Shown here piece after piece: positions 11,301 through 23,400 of a DNA stretch of 64,000 bases (position 1 is the stretch's first letter; the number at the start of each line of letters is the position of its first letter). A program made the translations under genes and the position numbers. Source of the stretch: Pelodera strongyloides (lineage: Eukaryota > Nematoda > Chromadorea > Rhabditida > Rhabditidae); NCBI GenBank assembly GCA_036852015.1, contig JAANDG010000284.1, positions 1-64,000 of the forward strand, given 5' to 3'. The notes below the pieces were generated by a model, which saw nothing but the letters and a program-made list of their open reading frames with translations, was not told the origin of the DNA and made no database searches.

Positions 11301-12262
11301 GCTTTCGACAACATTATAGTTAAGAATAAAAAATTTTTTAAGATTTTTAAGGATCATAAGAAGGCTCAGAACTTTTCAATAGTTGTAAGCAGTGGTCATA
11401 ACAAATTTCAGGTGACGAAGAGATGAGCGTGGGAAAATACGTAATTTTAACGTTTTGCTTACTAATGAAGAAGCTTGGAAGCATTGATTTCTGTTATTAA
11501 TCATCAAACAGAAGCCGTTCAAGGGCACTGTTCCTTAACAATAAGATGTTTCCAAAGTTCCGAAATCTCCAAATAGAAAGTCTCTTCTTCGCAATTCTAA
11601 TGCGTTGATTTATTCAGAGGCAAGCAAATAAGGTCTAAACGGCAGATTTTCAGAGATTTGGGGGATGGCTTTTGAATAAGGGTTAGAGTCCATTACGTGA
11701 CCAAGAGGGACCATGAAAGCAAGGAAAATCTCTCAGCAGCTCTTTTTCTTTCACTACTCGACCCCTCCTCTCTCATTCTCGCCCACTCTATTCTCCCTAT
11801 CTCTTTCACTCTCCCTCCCGCATCGTTAACGTTATTTCTCCTCACCTTTTCAACAGATGTTCGTTTGTGCGTTTTTCATGTTTCATGCTTTATGCACTGA
11901 CTTCATGATTGCAAAACACCAGTTGAATGAACAAGGCTTAGATTTGCATACAAGCTCAAGTTTTGTTTCAGTACATTTTTGTGAGTTTCGTATATCCCCG
12001 TGTAACGATCGTGATCAAGGAACATGTGTATTGCGCATGATTATATGTTTGTAAAGCATGAGCAGGGCACAATAAACACTTGCAGACATTTAACTGAATG
12101 CCGACAGATACTTCTTTTGTTCTACGACTTCACATTGATAAAATTCATAACAATGAATAATTCGAAAACCCACCCGCAACATCCGCACGATAGGTCCTCC
12201 TTGTGGGAGGAGCATGCGGGACTTTCATCCCCGCCGGGCACGTTGGACACCTTAGACGGCAT
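5373..12262 (-). CDS. Organic anion transporter polypeptide (OATP/SLCO family)
   Basis: A polytopic membrane carrier of the major facilitator superfamily that takes up organic anions at the plasma membrane. I reconstruct about 18 exons of about 650 aa. The best-defined are 12174-12262, 9953-10084, 9729-9826, 9369-9477, 9164-9226, 8877-8998, 8671-8773, 8424-8548, 8111-8208, 7847-7991, 7259-7337, 6955-7065, 6714-6840 and 6442-6537. Three more lie near 6191-6268, 5915-5980 and 5641-5780, and the last runs to a stop at 5373. Phases match across all checked junctions. Diagnostic segments are the family signature DPRWYGAWWIGF (exon 8424-8548), an extracellular Kazal-like Cys cluster (CHCDNLFNPVCS, SPCHAGC) and IPGAIFFGAVID near the C-terminus. 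The start is ATG at 12262, in a Cys-rich cytoplasmic leader (CGCCG). The exact C-terminal splice near 5450 is uncertain. Confidence 0.9.
7651..7723 (+). tRNA. tRNA-Arg (anticodon ACG), copy 3, inside an OATP intron
   Basis: A 73-nt plus-strand copy identical to the two minus-strand genes at 3554 and 3884, followed by a T-run terminator at about 7727. It sits in the OATP intron between exons 7847-7991 and 7259-7337, antisense to the host gene. Its own A and B boxes should make it independent of host transcription. Confidence 0.95.
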
Positions 12263-12275
12263 CCAGTTGTAGATG

Positions 12276-12278
12276 CTA
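12276..12278 (-). other. Probable trans-splice acceptor for the OATP gene
   Basis: The minus-strand sequence CTTAAATTTAG ends 13 nt before the predicted start codon at 12262, and no coding exon was found upstream. In nematodes this arrangement typically marks an SL1 addition site; a 5' UTR intron is the alternative. Confidence 0.5.
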
Positions 12279-15200
12279 AATTTAAGAGAAAATAAGCAAA
12301 TGAATAATAAAGTCCAATATCGTCAACACAAATTTAAAAGCCATTAACACACATGTGAAAGAAAGCAACTCTTCATACAGCTCAGACACTTATGTACTTG
12401 AGAAACTATTAAAAGAATATTGGTATTTTAGTATCAAAATTATTAAATTTGTTCAAAAATGAGTAATGCTTAGACAAGATTCCAATTGTATTTTTGAAGG
12501 TCGCATCAATTACGTCAATGAAAATGCCAACTGTTTATAGGCGTTAAAACAGCAGCGGATCATATAACTTGTTGTCTGCAAGCCAAAGTGTGGCAAAAAA
12601 CTAGCAATGAGGTAGTGCAACGAGAACTATATGCGACAGACTCAAAAAGCACATGTACGAGACCATGGTACACCTTTGAATACCTATGATGTTTTGGATA
12701 ATTTTCGTACAGGTCTGATGAGCCCTTCTTCGGATATCTATGTACATTTGTTATACGGCAAAACTCTTTGTTTGGACCTACAAGGACAGTTTAATCTCAT
12801 GGCAGCTGCGCCGCTAGCGATTTATAATGCGGCAGTCATTATTGGTGGAGAGGTACCAGGTAGATGCCCTGACGGTACAATAGATTTAAGGCCCGCTAAA
12901 TGGACAAGCGTTTGCCTTTGGGTTTTGATCCACGGATACACACCTGCCATGTATAAGTTCACATCGAAAGGTTCAAGACAGTTTGACTATAAGAAGATAT
13001 TACATCGCAAAATGCCTTCAAAATAAGGCAACTCTGGGACGAGGGCCTTGAAAACTTTTCAACTACATTTTCAATTGAGGACAATACATTGAAAACGGTG
13101 AGAGAGAGAGGAGGTGGAAACAAAAGTGTATTAGCCTCGATCCAATAGCAAGAATATTTGCTCAAATGTTCAACTATTGCCTTCAGCTCAATGATAATGT
13201 GCGTGTACTATGACATCGAAGATAGTCTTTCTTTCCCTTAAAACAGATCAGCAACTTACTTTTCCAACCGTAGATAGTCTCCGAATTGCATAAATTCGGA
13301 AATCTTTTCTCTAATGAGGCGAACCATTATTATGGTTTATAGAACCCGAAGGAATAATTTTCTGGAGTGGTATTCACAATAATCAAGCCGAAGGCGTCTG
13401 ACGATTAAATATACGAGCTGTCTTATAGACGAGCTGTCTTATTTATGTGTTTTAGCGACCTCGAAGGTCCACTTCAGTTGTTGAATTACTTGTTAAGGAC
13501 AGAACAAGCTAAAGTGCAGGGGGCGAATAGGAGCAGGGTGGTGTCGTCTCAACAGAATGCACACTGAATGATATACTGACGTTCTGTTGATGCGCCGTGC
13601 CTAATGAATACCCTAAGCTACAACCTCCAGGTGCTGTTAATGCCAACTAGGCCGATCTGCTGCATTTAGTCTGCCAGCCTCCATAATTGTAGGGTACTAG
13701 AAGGCGCTAAGCGGTTTCCATTCCCAATTATAGGCTTTTATCAACATTTAATTACTTACAGAATACATTTGAGTATTAAAAGTAAGCAGCTTTAATTGTT
13801 TGTTGTCGCGGCGGATGACTAGAAGAAATATGAAAATGTTCAATTTAGGAAAAAGATGGAATCGTAATTTTTTATGCCGTTTCAAAAATGGGCAAAATGT
13901 GAGATCGCCTTTTCCGGAATTACAATATTTTAAAAAAACCGTCCACTAGTAACGTTTTTTGATTATAGTCTTGCTAAATACTTGGATCCAACTTTTTTGA
14001 TAGTTATGAATAAACATAAGTGAAGTTCTCATCATAATTCTTACCATTTTTCTACTACTATTTATCGTGGAATGCAAAAAAAAAAATAAGTTCTTAAAAA
14101 GGGGAGCCAACGTGCCATATTGATCAAATATAAACTGTTTTGTTAAAAAAAATCGAGGTTATTCGTAGCGGCGTATGCTAATCGTGTTTCGGAAAGCGTA
14201 ATGTCAGAGTTTTGCGACATATGGTAAGAGGGAACCGGTCAGTTTGCATGAAAAGTTGAGTGCCGGGACCACAATATTACATTAAAACTAAACCAACGCT
14301 TTGTTACTTGGTATAGTATATTGTCTATATTATGACAACCAAACGTGTGCGTTTTATTTTTGGTTGCGAAATAAAGTTAGGCCTTTTCACGTTATTTCAT
14401 GTTATATTTTACGCAGTGCTCGAGTTCACTTCACTTGTAGAGTATATTTCGAGCTACGTATCGTACTGTGACACGCGGTGAGAACGCGCTTATGATATTG
14501 TAATAGTCCATGCTCAATTAAAAACTACACAGAGTTTGCGCAATATTGATAAAGAAAACTAACGGAGACCGACTAAAATGCAAATGCACAGTTTTCAACA
14601 GAAAAATCCGATTATCGGCTAAAGAGGTCAGTGCGGCACAGGAATTGGAACATAGCCAATATGGTACGATTTTATTAGTTGTGCTATGCAACATTAGGCA
14701 AAAAGTGGTAGATACAGACGGACGCTTCCTTAAGGGGGATGATGAAATAAAAAAAAACGAGCAAATAAATAATAACAATAGAAAACACGCGATTTAGCGG
14801 CTTACACAAAACATGAAATTCCAATGGGGCGAAAATTGCATGTGCTGTCAAGATGCTCTCGGACATATAATTTGACCATGGAGGCAAGAACAGGTTACAT
14901 AAAATTGACCCGCACCTTTTCAATGTCGAGAAATTGTTCGAAATGGTTTTTTTCGCCAACGAAACAAACCAAAAAGATGCTGCGGTTGGAAAGAAGAGTG
15001 AACGCAAATGCACGGGACTGTTGGAGGAAAGATTGCCACTACACGTACAGGCAATTGCACACTAATATAATTGCCTGAGTATCTGGAGCGAAGACTGTTC
15101 TCTTACTGGTCAAACTTCTAATTTTTGATGAAAATAATTTCTAAACTGCATGCAGTTGGAAGAATTTTACCATTCTATAATAAATTCCGTGAAAGGAAAA

Positions 15201-15732
15201 TTCATCGAAATCACTTATTGTGATTGCGTATTCAGTGCCTTGATTCACATGTAGTGTCATCAATGAGGTATTTATATTCAGCATTGGTTCTATTATTGTT
15301 CGAATTAAAAGGTGCATTATGTTGAAATAATTTAGTGTTTCTAAAGTCTTTGGTAACACTTTCTTCAGTCAGAAAAAAAGTCTTTGGTAACAGTCAGAAA
15401 AAATAAACAACAGTGAAACATAAAACCAAGACTTGAGTCACATAATCAATAGCGGGATAAGAACCTGTTTACAAAACTAGCAAAGACTATTTTCGTCAAT
15501 TGTCCATTTAATTATAAACGACAATAGAGATGTACTCTCAATCATACGAAATAGTTGTTGAGAGATTAAGTACTCCTCATTCATGATTCCCTTCTCTTAT
15601 GGGAGTAAATGATGCACCAAATTCACGGTAATTGTAGTTAGAAGCGAATTATTTTCTTGCAATAAGACAGGACATACAATTTAGTCAGCTAGCAGCTAGA
15701 TCCTATATGCGTTCTCTCAAAAATTGATCTGC
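12279..15732. other. Intergenic, no confident gene
   Basis: AT-rich sequence holding several short open frames on both strands. The longest is 131 codons at 12631-13026 (reported separately). A pair of overlapping opposite-strand frames at 14546-15078 has no recognisable product or splice logic. Confidence 0.4.
12631..13026 (+). CDS. Uncharacterised 131-codon open frame
   Basis: An uninterrupted ATG-to-stop frame of 131 codons in otherwise stop-rich intergenic DNA. The predicted protein has a hydrophobic segment (LMAAAPLAIYNAAVIIGGEV) followed by a short Cys/Pro stretch and a basic C-terminus. There is no clear signal peptide and no recognised family, and no convincing splice acceptor upstream. 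It could be a single-exon orphan, one exon of an unseen gene, or chance. I do not assign a function. Confidence 0.2.
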   Translation: MRQTQKAHVRDHGTPLNTYDVLDNFRTGLMSPSSDIYVHLLYGKTLCLDLQGQFNLMAAAPLAIYNAAVIIGGEVPGRCPDGTIDLRPAKWTSVCLWVLIHGYTPAMYKFTSKGSRQFDYKKILHRKMPSK

Positions 15733-16430
15733 TTAGCAAATCGGTAGAGCTAATGCGGTTTTTGATATGCCATAGATCGATAAGCTAAGTGATGAAGAAA
15801 CGGTGATGCAATCCAGATCCAGTTTTATCACAGCGATATGCAGAGGATGCTGTTTTCGACCATTTTCGGACACTAAAGAGAACTGTTGACAGACAGCTTC
15901 AAGATACTTGGCAGGAAAAGGACACATCAATCCTCTAATAGATACATCCATAATTTCGTGCTGTATTATATTTCTTTTTTTTAATGCTGCATAACAATTT
16001 GTTTCATAGTATAGGTGCAGAGATATGCAATCATGTATGTATCTTATTGAAATGACGTCATGAAAGATAATTTCAAGCTCAAAAATGAGTAGACGATTTG
16101 TGGAGTGCTCTCGGCTATCCAGTGCATGACACTGTTTCGGTAGAGCGGAAGTACACTTACCCAGAGCATAACTGTGTCTAAATGATTGGATTGTTATCCA
16201 TTCGACATCTTGTTTCTCGCGCGAAACGCGATAAAACTTGTATTCTGCTCGGAAATGATCAGAAAAGTACCCAAGCTGAGTGCAACCTCTATTGGAAGAC
16301 TTACTTGTCAGAAAGAACACTTGAAAGGTAATTGCAAAATAAGAGTAACCCACACTAGAAACTTTAGCGACACAGCCGCACCCAACAGTCTTCAAACAAA
16401 ACGACGACCATGCTTCACACACTGATCATC
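15733..16430 (-). CDS. Putative uncharacterised gene, three exons
   Basis: The minus strand is open for about 230 codons without a stop, unusual in this AT-rich DNA. Within it are two introns with good signals whose removal keeps the same frame. One runs from a GTAAGT donor after 16305 to an acceptor before 16244; the other from a GTAAGT donor after 16161 to a TGCAG acceptor before 15986. Exons are therefore about 16305-16430, 16161-16244 and 15733-15986 (stop TAA at 15733). The middle exon reads KYKFYRVSREKQDVEWITIQ. No family was recognised and the 5' end was not found; an unspliced frame or a pseudogene remains possible. Confidence 0.35.
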
Positions 16431-17278
16431 TCTGTAAGGTTACAAAATGAACACGACAGCGCTTTTAATTTGATAACCAAGCTACGTCAGGGTCAGGCTC
16501 GTCTATAGACATCCGGTTTGAAATGCAGTTCGACATCAACTAGTTGCAATTAGCGTGCGCTGGGCAATTGAATTCGTCATTATGATCATCTTTTCCAAAG
16601 CACCATTAGGCGGCCGAGCATTTTAATTATAAGCGTAGAAAACAACATATTACAACATCTCATATAAAATAATGTCCAGTGGCGAGTGTACATTAAAGGT
16701 AAGACAGGAATCATGAAGAGCTTGATGTTAAAGTTTTATCGGACATAAAGGAGAATGACTCTGGAAAGAGGTAGGAACTGCTCCGTGTAAGTGAAAGTGG
16801 CTCTCTCCACTTTCCCACCCTCAAATAGCACAGGTCGTCGTCCTAGTTTGAACTCAAATATATCGATTTGTGAAGTCGCAAATGCGAACCTGATATTATT
16901 CAAGTGATTGCTTCTCTGTTAAAGAGAAGAACTAGTGAAACAAATTGAAATTTAGAAACTTTTATCGACTAATAGTACATAAGTAATAGGGAACCATCGG
17001 CATGAACTTTATTTACAATGCCATGTATTGAACATGTTGTGCAGTGTGCTACTCTATGCTACTGAACTACACTTATTGTTAGGAAATAACATTAATTAAT
17101 AACAATACTTCTTTCAGAATATCACTCGGACTCTCTGCACACCTATGCGTGGCAAACATTATGTACCTAAATGCCCACATCATAATGTAACTCCTATTTT
17201 GTCAAAGTAGTATTCTCTGCATGAATGTGATCTCAATTTAGATCTTTTTATGAATATGCTAATTCATTGAATGTTCGC
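16431..17278. other. Intergenic, no gene seen
   Basis: AT-rich sequence with no supported exon on either strand between the putative gene at 15733-16430 and the CT-rich microsatellite. Confidence 0.45.
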
Positions 17279-17431
17279 ATTCTCTCTCCTTCTCTCTACC
17301 TCTTTATCTCTCTCTCTTTCTCTGTCTCTCTGTCTCTCTGTCTCTCTGTCTCTCTGTCTCTCTCTCTGTCTCTCTGTCTCTCTGTCTCTCTGTCTCTCTG
17401 TCTCTCTGTCTCCCTGTCTCCCTGTCTCTCT
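17279..17431. repeat. CT-rich microsatellite, mainly (TCTCTCTG)n
   Basis: About 150 bp of pyrimidine-only plus-strand sequence dominated by TCTCTCTG/TCTCTG units with interruptions. It generates spurious open frames in several phases (RQRDRETE-type and SLSLCLSV-type proteins), which should be ignored. Confidence 0.95.
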
Positions 17432-17462
17432 TCCTCGTATAGTCTTTTTGCATTGGCTGCGT

Positions 17463-17591
17463 GCGCTGATCCCTTTCGCGTAGCTCTTCCGGTAACATTC
17501 CGGTTCAAAATGTTCCACTGAGCGGTAGCAATGGCGGTAACAATATCAATATTTTTGAGCGCTGATCTCTTTCGCGTAGCTTTTCCGGTAA
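17463..17591. repeat. Two 33-bp direct repeats
   Basis: 17463-17495 and 17559-17591 share GCGCTGATC-C/T-CTTTCGCG followed by TAGCT-C/T-TTCCGGTAA, differing at about two positions, 96 bp apart. They lie just beyond the stop codon of the secreted-protein gene (stop at 17624), so they are probably in its 3' UTR or immediately downstream. Confidence 0.75.
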
Positions 17592-17623
17592 ATTCAAACG
17601 TGGGCAATCGTTAAAAGTTGCAA

Positions 17624-19632
17624 TTATTCATTTATTAAAGTGGTATTCTCATCCGTTTCAGGGGGTGATGTTGTCGTTGTGGACGAGTAGGTGACATTCA
17701 CTGTTTGTGGATTTGGTGGAACACACGGACTCACGGGCACTGAAGATATTTTCAAGTTCTCAATCAAATCAACATGACATATATTATGTAAATTAAGGAA
17801 ATTAAGTATACGGAAATATGTAAACTCTGATATACTTAATGCATGCTTCGATAGTCTCTTAACTTGACGATGTGAATTAAAAATGGACCATGGAAATGAT
17901 CACGAAAAGTTCTTAAACCTCTGGTGGTGAGCCTATGAACTCAGAGGATAATTTCAAGCAAATAATGCCTATCTTTTAAATTAACATTGATTATCACAGA
18001 CATGGTGTGTACCCTTGCTTGTTCCTTCTGAATTACGCGCGTATCCCATTTTAATAAAAAATTCTTACCAGCGTTCGGATCATTTTTTGAACCCACATCA
18101 GTAGTCGTTGTAAACAAGAAGGGCCAGTAGATGTTGGTAGGTTGGCCGTCTTTTAGAATATTGTATGCAGATCCGGGATAATACACATAGTTGTACCAGG
18201 GCTTCATCACTTCATTACCAAAACTATCAGGACTGCTGAAACTGCCATATGGGGCAGGAAACGGCTGCTGATATGCCTGCAATAGTGAAATGTGAGGTGT
18301 GCACGACAAGCACTCTCATAAAATAATTACGCTGCTCATTAAACAACTCTTAAAAGGGTCCCCATTTGCTTTTTGTTTTCGGAGTAAACAAGGTGTTGTT
18401 TAAAAAAAACAGAGCCAGAACTAAAATGTTGCTTGGATTTTGCTAACCATAAGTGAGCAAGTGAGGTATATCGAAAGGTAATCGGAGTTTGCGTTTACCT
18501 TTCTTGGTTTGTATAGAAGCTGCGGTTGTTGATAGTTCTTGTACTCAAACCAGCGTTTTCCTGTTGACGTTGTGAGCGGATTGCGGTAGGCTTGAAATGC
18601 TGCGAATGTTTTAATTTTATTGTTAACAGTCATGACCTCATATATTTTTTGTTATTACACAATTACCAAAGCAACTCTACCTCCACGGTACCGGAATGTT
18701 CCAATATCTCGAATAATTCGTTTCCGAGCAGATTCATCTCCATCAATCGCTGGGAGACCCGACCATTTCGGGATTCCCTTAGTAGAAAGGTCGCTGTCCG
18801 CCTAAAGTAATGTTCCAAATAACGAGGCACCGATGGTACTGGTGACGAAGTGCAATTGGTACAGAAGCAGGGTAGTATGAGGCATTACCTGATAAATATC
18901 AAATCCCTTAGTCTTCTGAATAACGCAATTCCTATTTTGCACACAAAAACACTCTTGAGCTGCATCGCATGCGTTCAGAATTGGCGTACACTTCTAAACA
19001 TTGATAATAGTCCAAAAATAATGATTATGCGCGAAAAACGAACAAACTTGATAAAAAATATAGGCATAACTATTTTTATAGCGTTGAAAACTCATGAGCA
19101 AATAAATGTATATAACTTCGTGGAGTCGTGTTCTGTTTCATTGCTTATATAATGAAGTCTACGTATTGTGATTTTTATAATGAAGTAAGATATACCTGGA
19201 GACAAAAATCGTACACATACTTCCTTCTGCACTGCATATATTGTGGATTTCCGCCTTCACAACGAACGAAACGCCTTAAAATACAGAAATTTAAGGAGAC
19301 ATTCGCTTAGTCATTACAAAAATGACGATAAACAATGTACAAAGAAATCCAAAGTGCATAAGCAGTCATTTGGTGGGCTATTCAATGGCCGTCGTAACGG
19401 TAAGAAAAACATAATTGTGGACATACGAGCAATCATTTTGATTCGCCTGTACATAGTAGAGAGCTGGCGTGCACGTGTAGTAATCTAAAGTTATGTTTTA
19501 CTTAGTTATAATATATCAAGATCGATATATTTTCTTGTCTCATAACCGGAATACACAGTAAGACGAACCATTCTGACAGCTTTGCGAATATATTGGTAGA
19601 AATAGTAGTACGGTGTGGAGCCTTGTGAACAT
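17624..19632 (-). CDS. Unrecognised secreted Cys-containing protein
   Basis: I do not recognise the family. Well-supported exons, all with matching phase, are about 18890-18997, 18681-18801, 18499-18599, 18069-18276 and 17624-17739 (stop TAA). A further exon ends at 19196 and starts at 19254 or 19274. The start proposed at 19632 (MFTRLHTVLLFLPIYSQSC) looks like a signal peptide. One linking exon at about 19435-19490 (YYTCTPALYYVQANQNDC) and its junctions are uncertain. The N-terminal half carries about ten cysteines, including ACDAAQECFCVQNRNC. The C-terminal half is rich in Tyr, Pro, Gln and Asn and ends in a Thr/Ser-rich tail. The protein is probably extracellular and nematode-restricted. 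Confidence 0.65.
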
Positions 19633-19652
19633 TATTGTTGCAGTATGTATTC

Positions 19653-19655
19653 CTG
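19653..19655 (-). other. Probable trans-splice acceptor
   Basis: The minus-strand sequence CAACATTACAG lies about 20 nt upstream of the proposed start codon at 19632 of the unrecognised secreted gene. It fits SL addition or a short 5' UTR intron. Confidence 0.35.
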
Positions 19656-20428
19656 TAATGTTGAGTAAATGTCAAATTTTAACCAAATTCGGTAACAAAG
19701 AGAATCAGAAATAAGGAAAATGAAAACAAATACGCATGTGTTTACTTCATGTCCTGTATATTCTAGTGAAATACAACGAATAGAGATGTCCCGAGTTCGT
19801 TTTGTTGGCTACTTTTCCGCCGGACTCTATTTTGCATAATACGCTTTATTTTCACAGAAAAGCACCAGTACAGTACGGCGTAGACTTGAAAAGCATACTG
19901 CGAGACTGACTCATTCTTACAGTAAGAAAACTGCTTCAATCTGATGGTTTCGTGAAAAACTATAGGTTATCTGTGTAGCTGCTGCTTTAGAATAATAACT
20001 AAACGTGCAAACAACATGACAATGACAGTCTCCAACTGTATCTTGAATGTCCAGGGCAGCGCTGATTTTATCTATACTGCAAGCTTCAGTTAATATAATT
20101 ATTTCTGAAAATTTAGAACAGAATAATACAGTTTCAAGTCTGAATAGGAAAGTTTTTGTGTGTTTTGCTAAAACGTTTCAATACAGTTCAACTAATAACA
20201 ACATTTTATTTTGACCGACGCTCTATTTGACGAATATGCAAGAGAAAAATAATAGTTATGATGAATATTATAAGCATAAAACGTGTGTGACATGTATTTG
20301 ATAAAAAGCACTCTATTTTAGCAATCAAAATATTTTGTGAAATTATCGATCGACTGTATTTATCGGTTGATGTGGATGACCGCAACGATTAAGTGACGTT
20401 CCTGGACATTGGAACAAGAAATTGAGAT

Positions 20429-23400
20429 TTATCCGAAACGGATGAACTCGTTCTTGCGCTTCTCAACTGAAAAATATAAACAATTAAGGATCTGGTTTTA
20501 TTTTCAATTGTCAGAAAAAAACTACTGTCAATATATGCTGCTATCCTACTTGCATTCTTTTAATATCTTGGGTAGTATGAGGTATCTATTTCCTCCCTAT
20601 ATCTTTCTTCCCAAAAAGACGGGTCAATATTCCCGAGATTTGGCAAATCCTGATGAATTTCTAATGAAGATGCATGCAATTTCAAGCAACTTTTTGATGG
20701 GATACGGGGCTCTTTTTCAGAGATGGGCTCTCAACAGCTTGACACGGAATACATGTATGGAATTATTCAAACAGCTCAAAGCCATAACGCTTAGGGGAAA
20801 GTTATGAGTAAGGCATGCGCATTGTCAGCGCAAAAGCAGGGTATCTAGAATACAGTACTTAATCAGTCGTTTATTACTCACCCGAGGATTCATCGGCAGC
20901 AAGAAGTGGATCGGAGCGACCGAATCTGCAACATCACAACTATTTCTCCATAGACAAACGTTTCCAAATCAAGTGTCATTAACTATGTTGATAATAGAAA
21001 ATTGTGCGTTATTTTTGGATGTGCGTGATAAATATTTTCTTCTAGCTAATTTCTTGCATAATATAATAGAGCCGGAAGAGTGGATAATCTTGAACTGACG
21101 TACTTTATTGGTGAAAATTTGTGAACCTATGTATGTATAACGGCGCATATGTGCGTATTGGTGAAAATACTATGTGAATAGTGCTGATACTGCTACGCAA
21201 TCGACGTATTGCTTTTTTAATCGTCTACCTTATACTACAGGCATCAGTTCTGGATAGTATTCGACAGGTCTGAAAAGCAGATTAAACCTGGTTTCCGTGT
21301 GCGGAACATGGTTCAGACCAATGGTCGATTCTCATTGGCCTTTTAGGGCTATCTGTATATACTGGTTGAAAACTTACCGAATGAATTCATTCTTTCTCTT
21401 TCCGAAGCGGATGAACTCGTTCTTCCTCTTTCCAAAACGGATAAATTCATTTTTTCGCTTCTCCAGATCCCTACAACATCCTCTTATTATAAAACGATCG
21501 CATTGTCGCGTGTAAAACGGTCATAAAAGCTTGGACGATGGAAATGAAAAACACAAAGCAGTCGCATGCATAACAAAGCATAGAAGATGCGAAAGCAAAA
21601 ACTATTACATTCACCAATGTTAATGGCGTTGTTACATTTGAAAGTTAATGGTTTGGTAACATTTAGAAGTGACAGATGTCAGACATAGACGACTATGAGG
21701 TCAGCTGATCAAATGACCGCAAGCAGTTATGCAACAGAGCAGGAAAGCGGTTAGGATAGCCCGAAAGAGAAAGCATTAATTTACTAATGTCTTACATTCC
21801 CATTGCTCCCTCATCCCTGAAATGATGGATTATTGACTAATAAATAGGCTTGATAACACAAGATCTACTTTGTTAGTTCTCGTGATTTTTGTGGATATCT
21901 ATGGTATCCCATAGCCTTATACGTTTCAGAAACAGAATAGCGACTTTAAGTATCGTAGTTGCATATCGGTGTTATCTACTACGATAGTGGATCCAAAACA
22001 AAAATCATTATTATGGTTCGACTCTATATTTCCGAAGCTATCTCAAACATACGCTCTCTTTCCGAATCGGATGAATTCGTTCTTGCGTTTCTCAATTGGG
22101 GAACTGTCCAGTGTGATATCTGAAACATATTGTGAGATTATAAACTAAACAGTTGCATCATCAATCGCAAGAACAAAACGCGGATTCTTATTTTATTCTT
22201 AAGTATTTATTCGTATTCCCCGTCATTTAATCAAACAAATCATTTTGGTAAAAGTTGGTTTACAGTACCTGTTCTCTGCATTAATTCCTGCACGGCTTGT
22301 TCCATTACTCGCATTTTAGTCTGAAAGGAAGGAGAAATTACTATACAATAAAATGTAATGAATCCAACACTTTCCCAAGTTTCGAGTCATGTGAAGTCAT
22401 TCTTTTCACTGGGTTTTTATCCGATCAACTCGTACAGAATGTATCAATCCGAACACTCTTCGTGAAATTCATATTCAACAAATTGGTCTCGTGCCTCGTC
22501 TATGTTTCCTCGTGTTCCCGCTTCATTAAGTCCGAAGCATACAATTGTTACACCCATCCTTTTGCAAGAATGTCGCTTTCGTATTCGAGAACCCTTTGAA
22601 TATGTTGAAGAAAGGTGTGAACTCACCACCTGTGACCAAATCAGAAAAACACCCAAGTCAGACTAAGGTAAGGTGTAGTTTGCTGCCTATAGATCGAAGG
22701 TAATCATGGCAGTTTGGCAACACGGACGGTTTTGTTTTGTACGGATCTATTCGCATCAAATAGCCATAAGGCAATATGTCTCATTGTTTCGCATTAATTT
22801 CACAAACTGTGCCTTGTTATCTGTTGTATTTTGGTCTATTCTGTCCGCTAGAAAATAGGTTCCACAAAGTTGTTGCCTGTGTGTGGCAAACCATTGAGCA
22901 TTTAAGGAAAAGAAAACCCGTAAAATGACAATAATAATGGGGTGCTTTGTCCAACTAAGTGTGCGCTGTACATTATTTGCTTGCTATAATTATGGCTAGC
23001 TAGGGTTGAAAACGTTGGGCTATTTTTGTAGATTCATACAAATACATGGAAGTCAGCTTCATAGTGTATTTGCACGAAAAATATTAAACTATCATCATTG
23101 CGATAATTGAATCAAATATTCTCAGTGTTAAACGAAACGTTTTCCGAACACTCATAATTGAGTTATGGAGCGAACTCGCTTTTTTGGCTTTATCAGGACA
23201 GATTTAACATCGTGAGTACGTGAATAGTCCACTGTTTCCAGTTTAAATCTCTAATTGAACTTCCCGGAACGTGGGATACAATAGGTTTATGAAAGAGTGA
23301 TATCATGGAACTTCATAACCGACCAAGATGTGCGCAGGAAAACCGTAATAGGCTTTGAAAATTATTTCATGTCGAACCTTATTGCTTGAATTTCCCGATT

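Noticed and set aside
17264..17607. Open frames rich in RQRDRETE or SLSLCLSV
   Set aside because: They are translations of the CT-rich microsatellite in different phases.
21381..21466. Plus-strand frame with repeated [10 protein letters not shown] units
   Set aside because: It is the antisense of the [16 protein letters not shown] exon of flp-8, so not a separate repeat protein.
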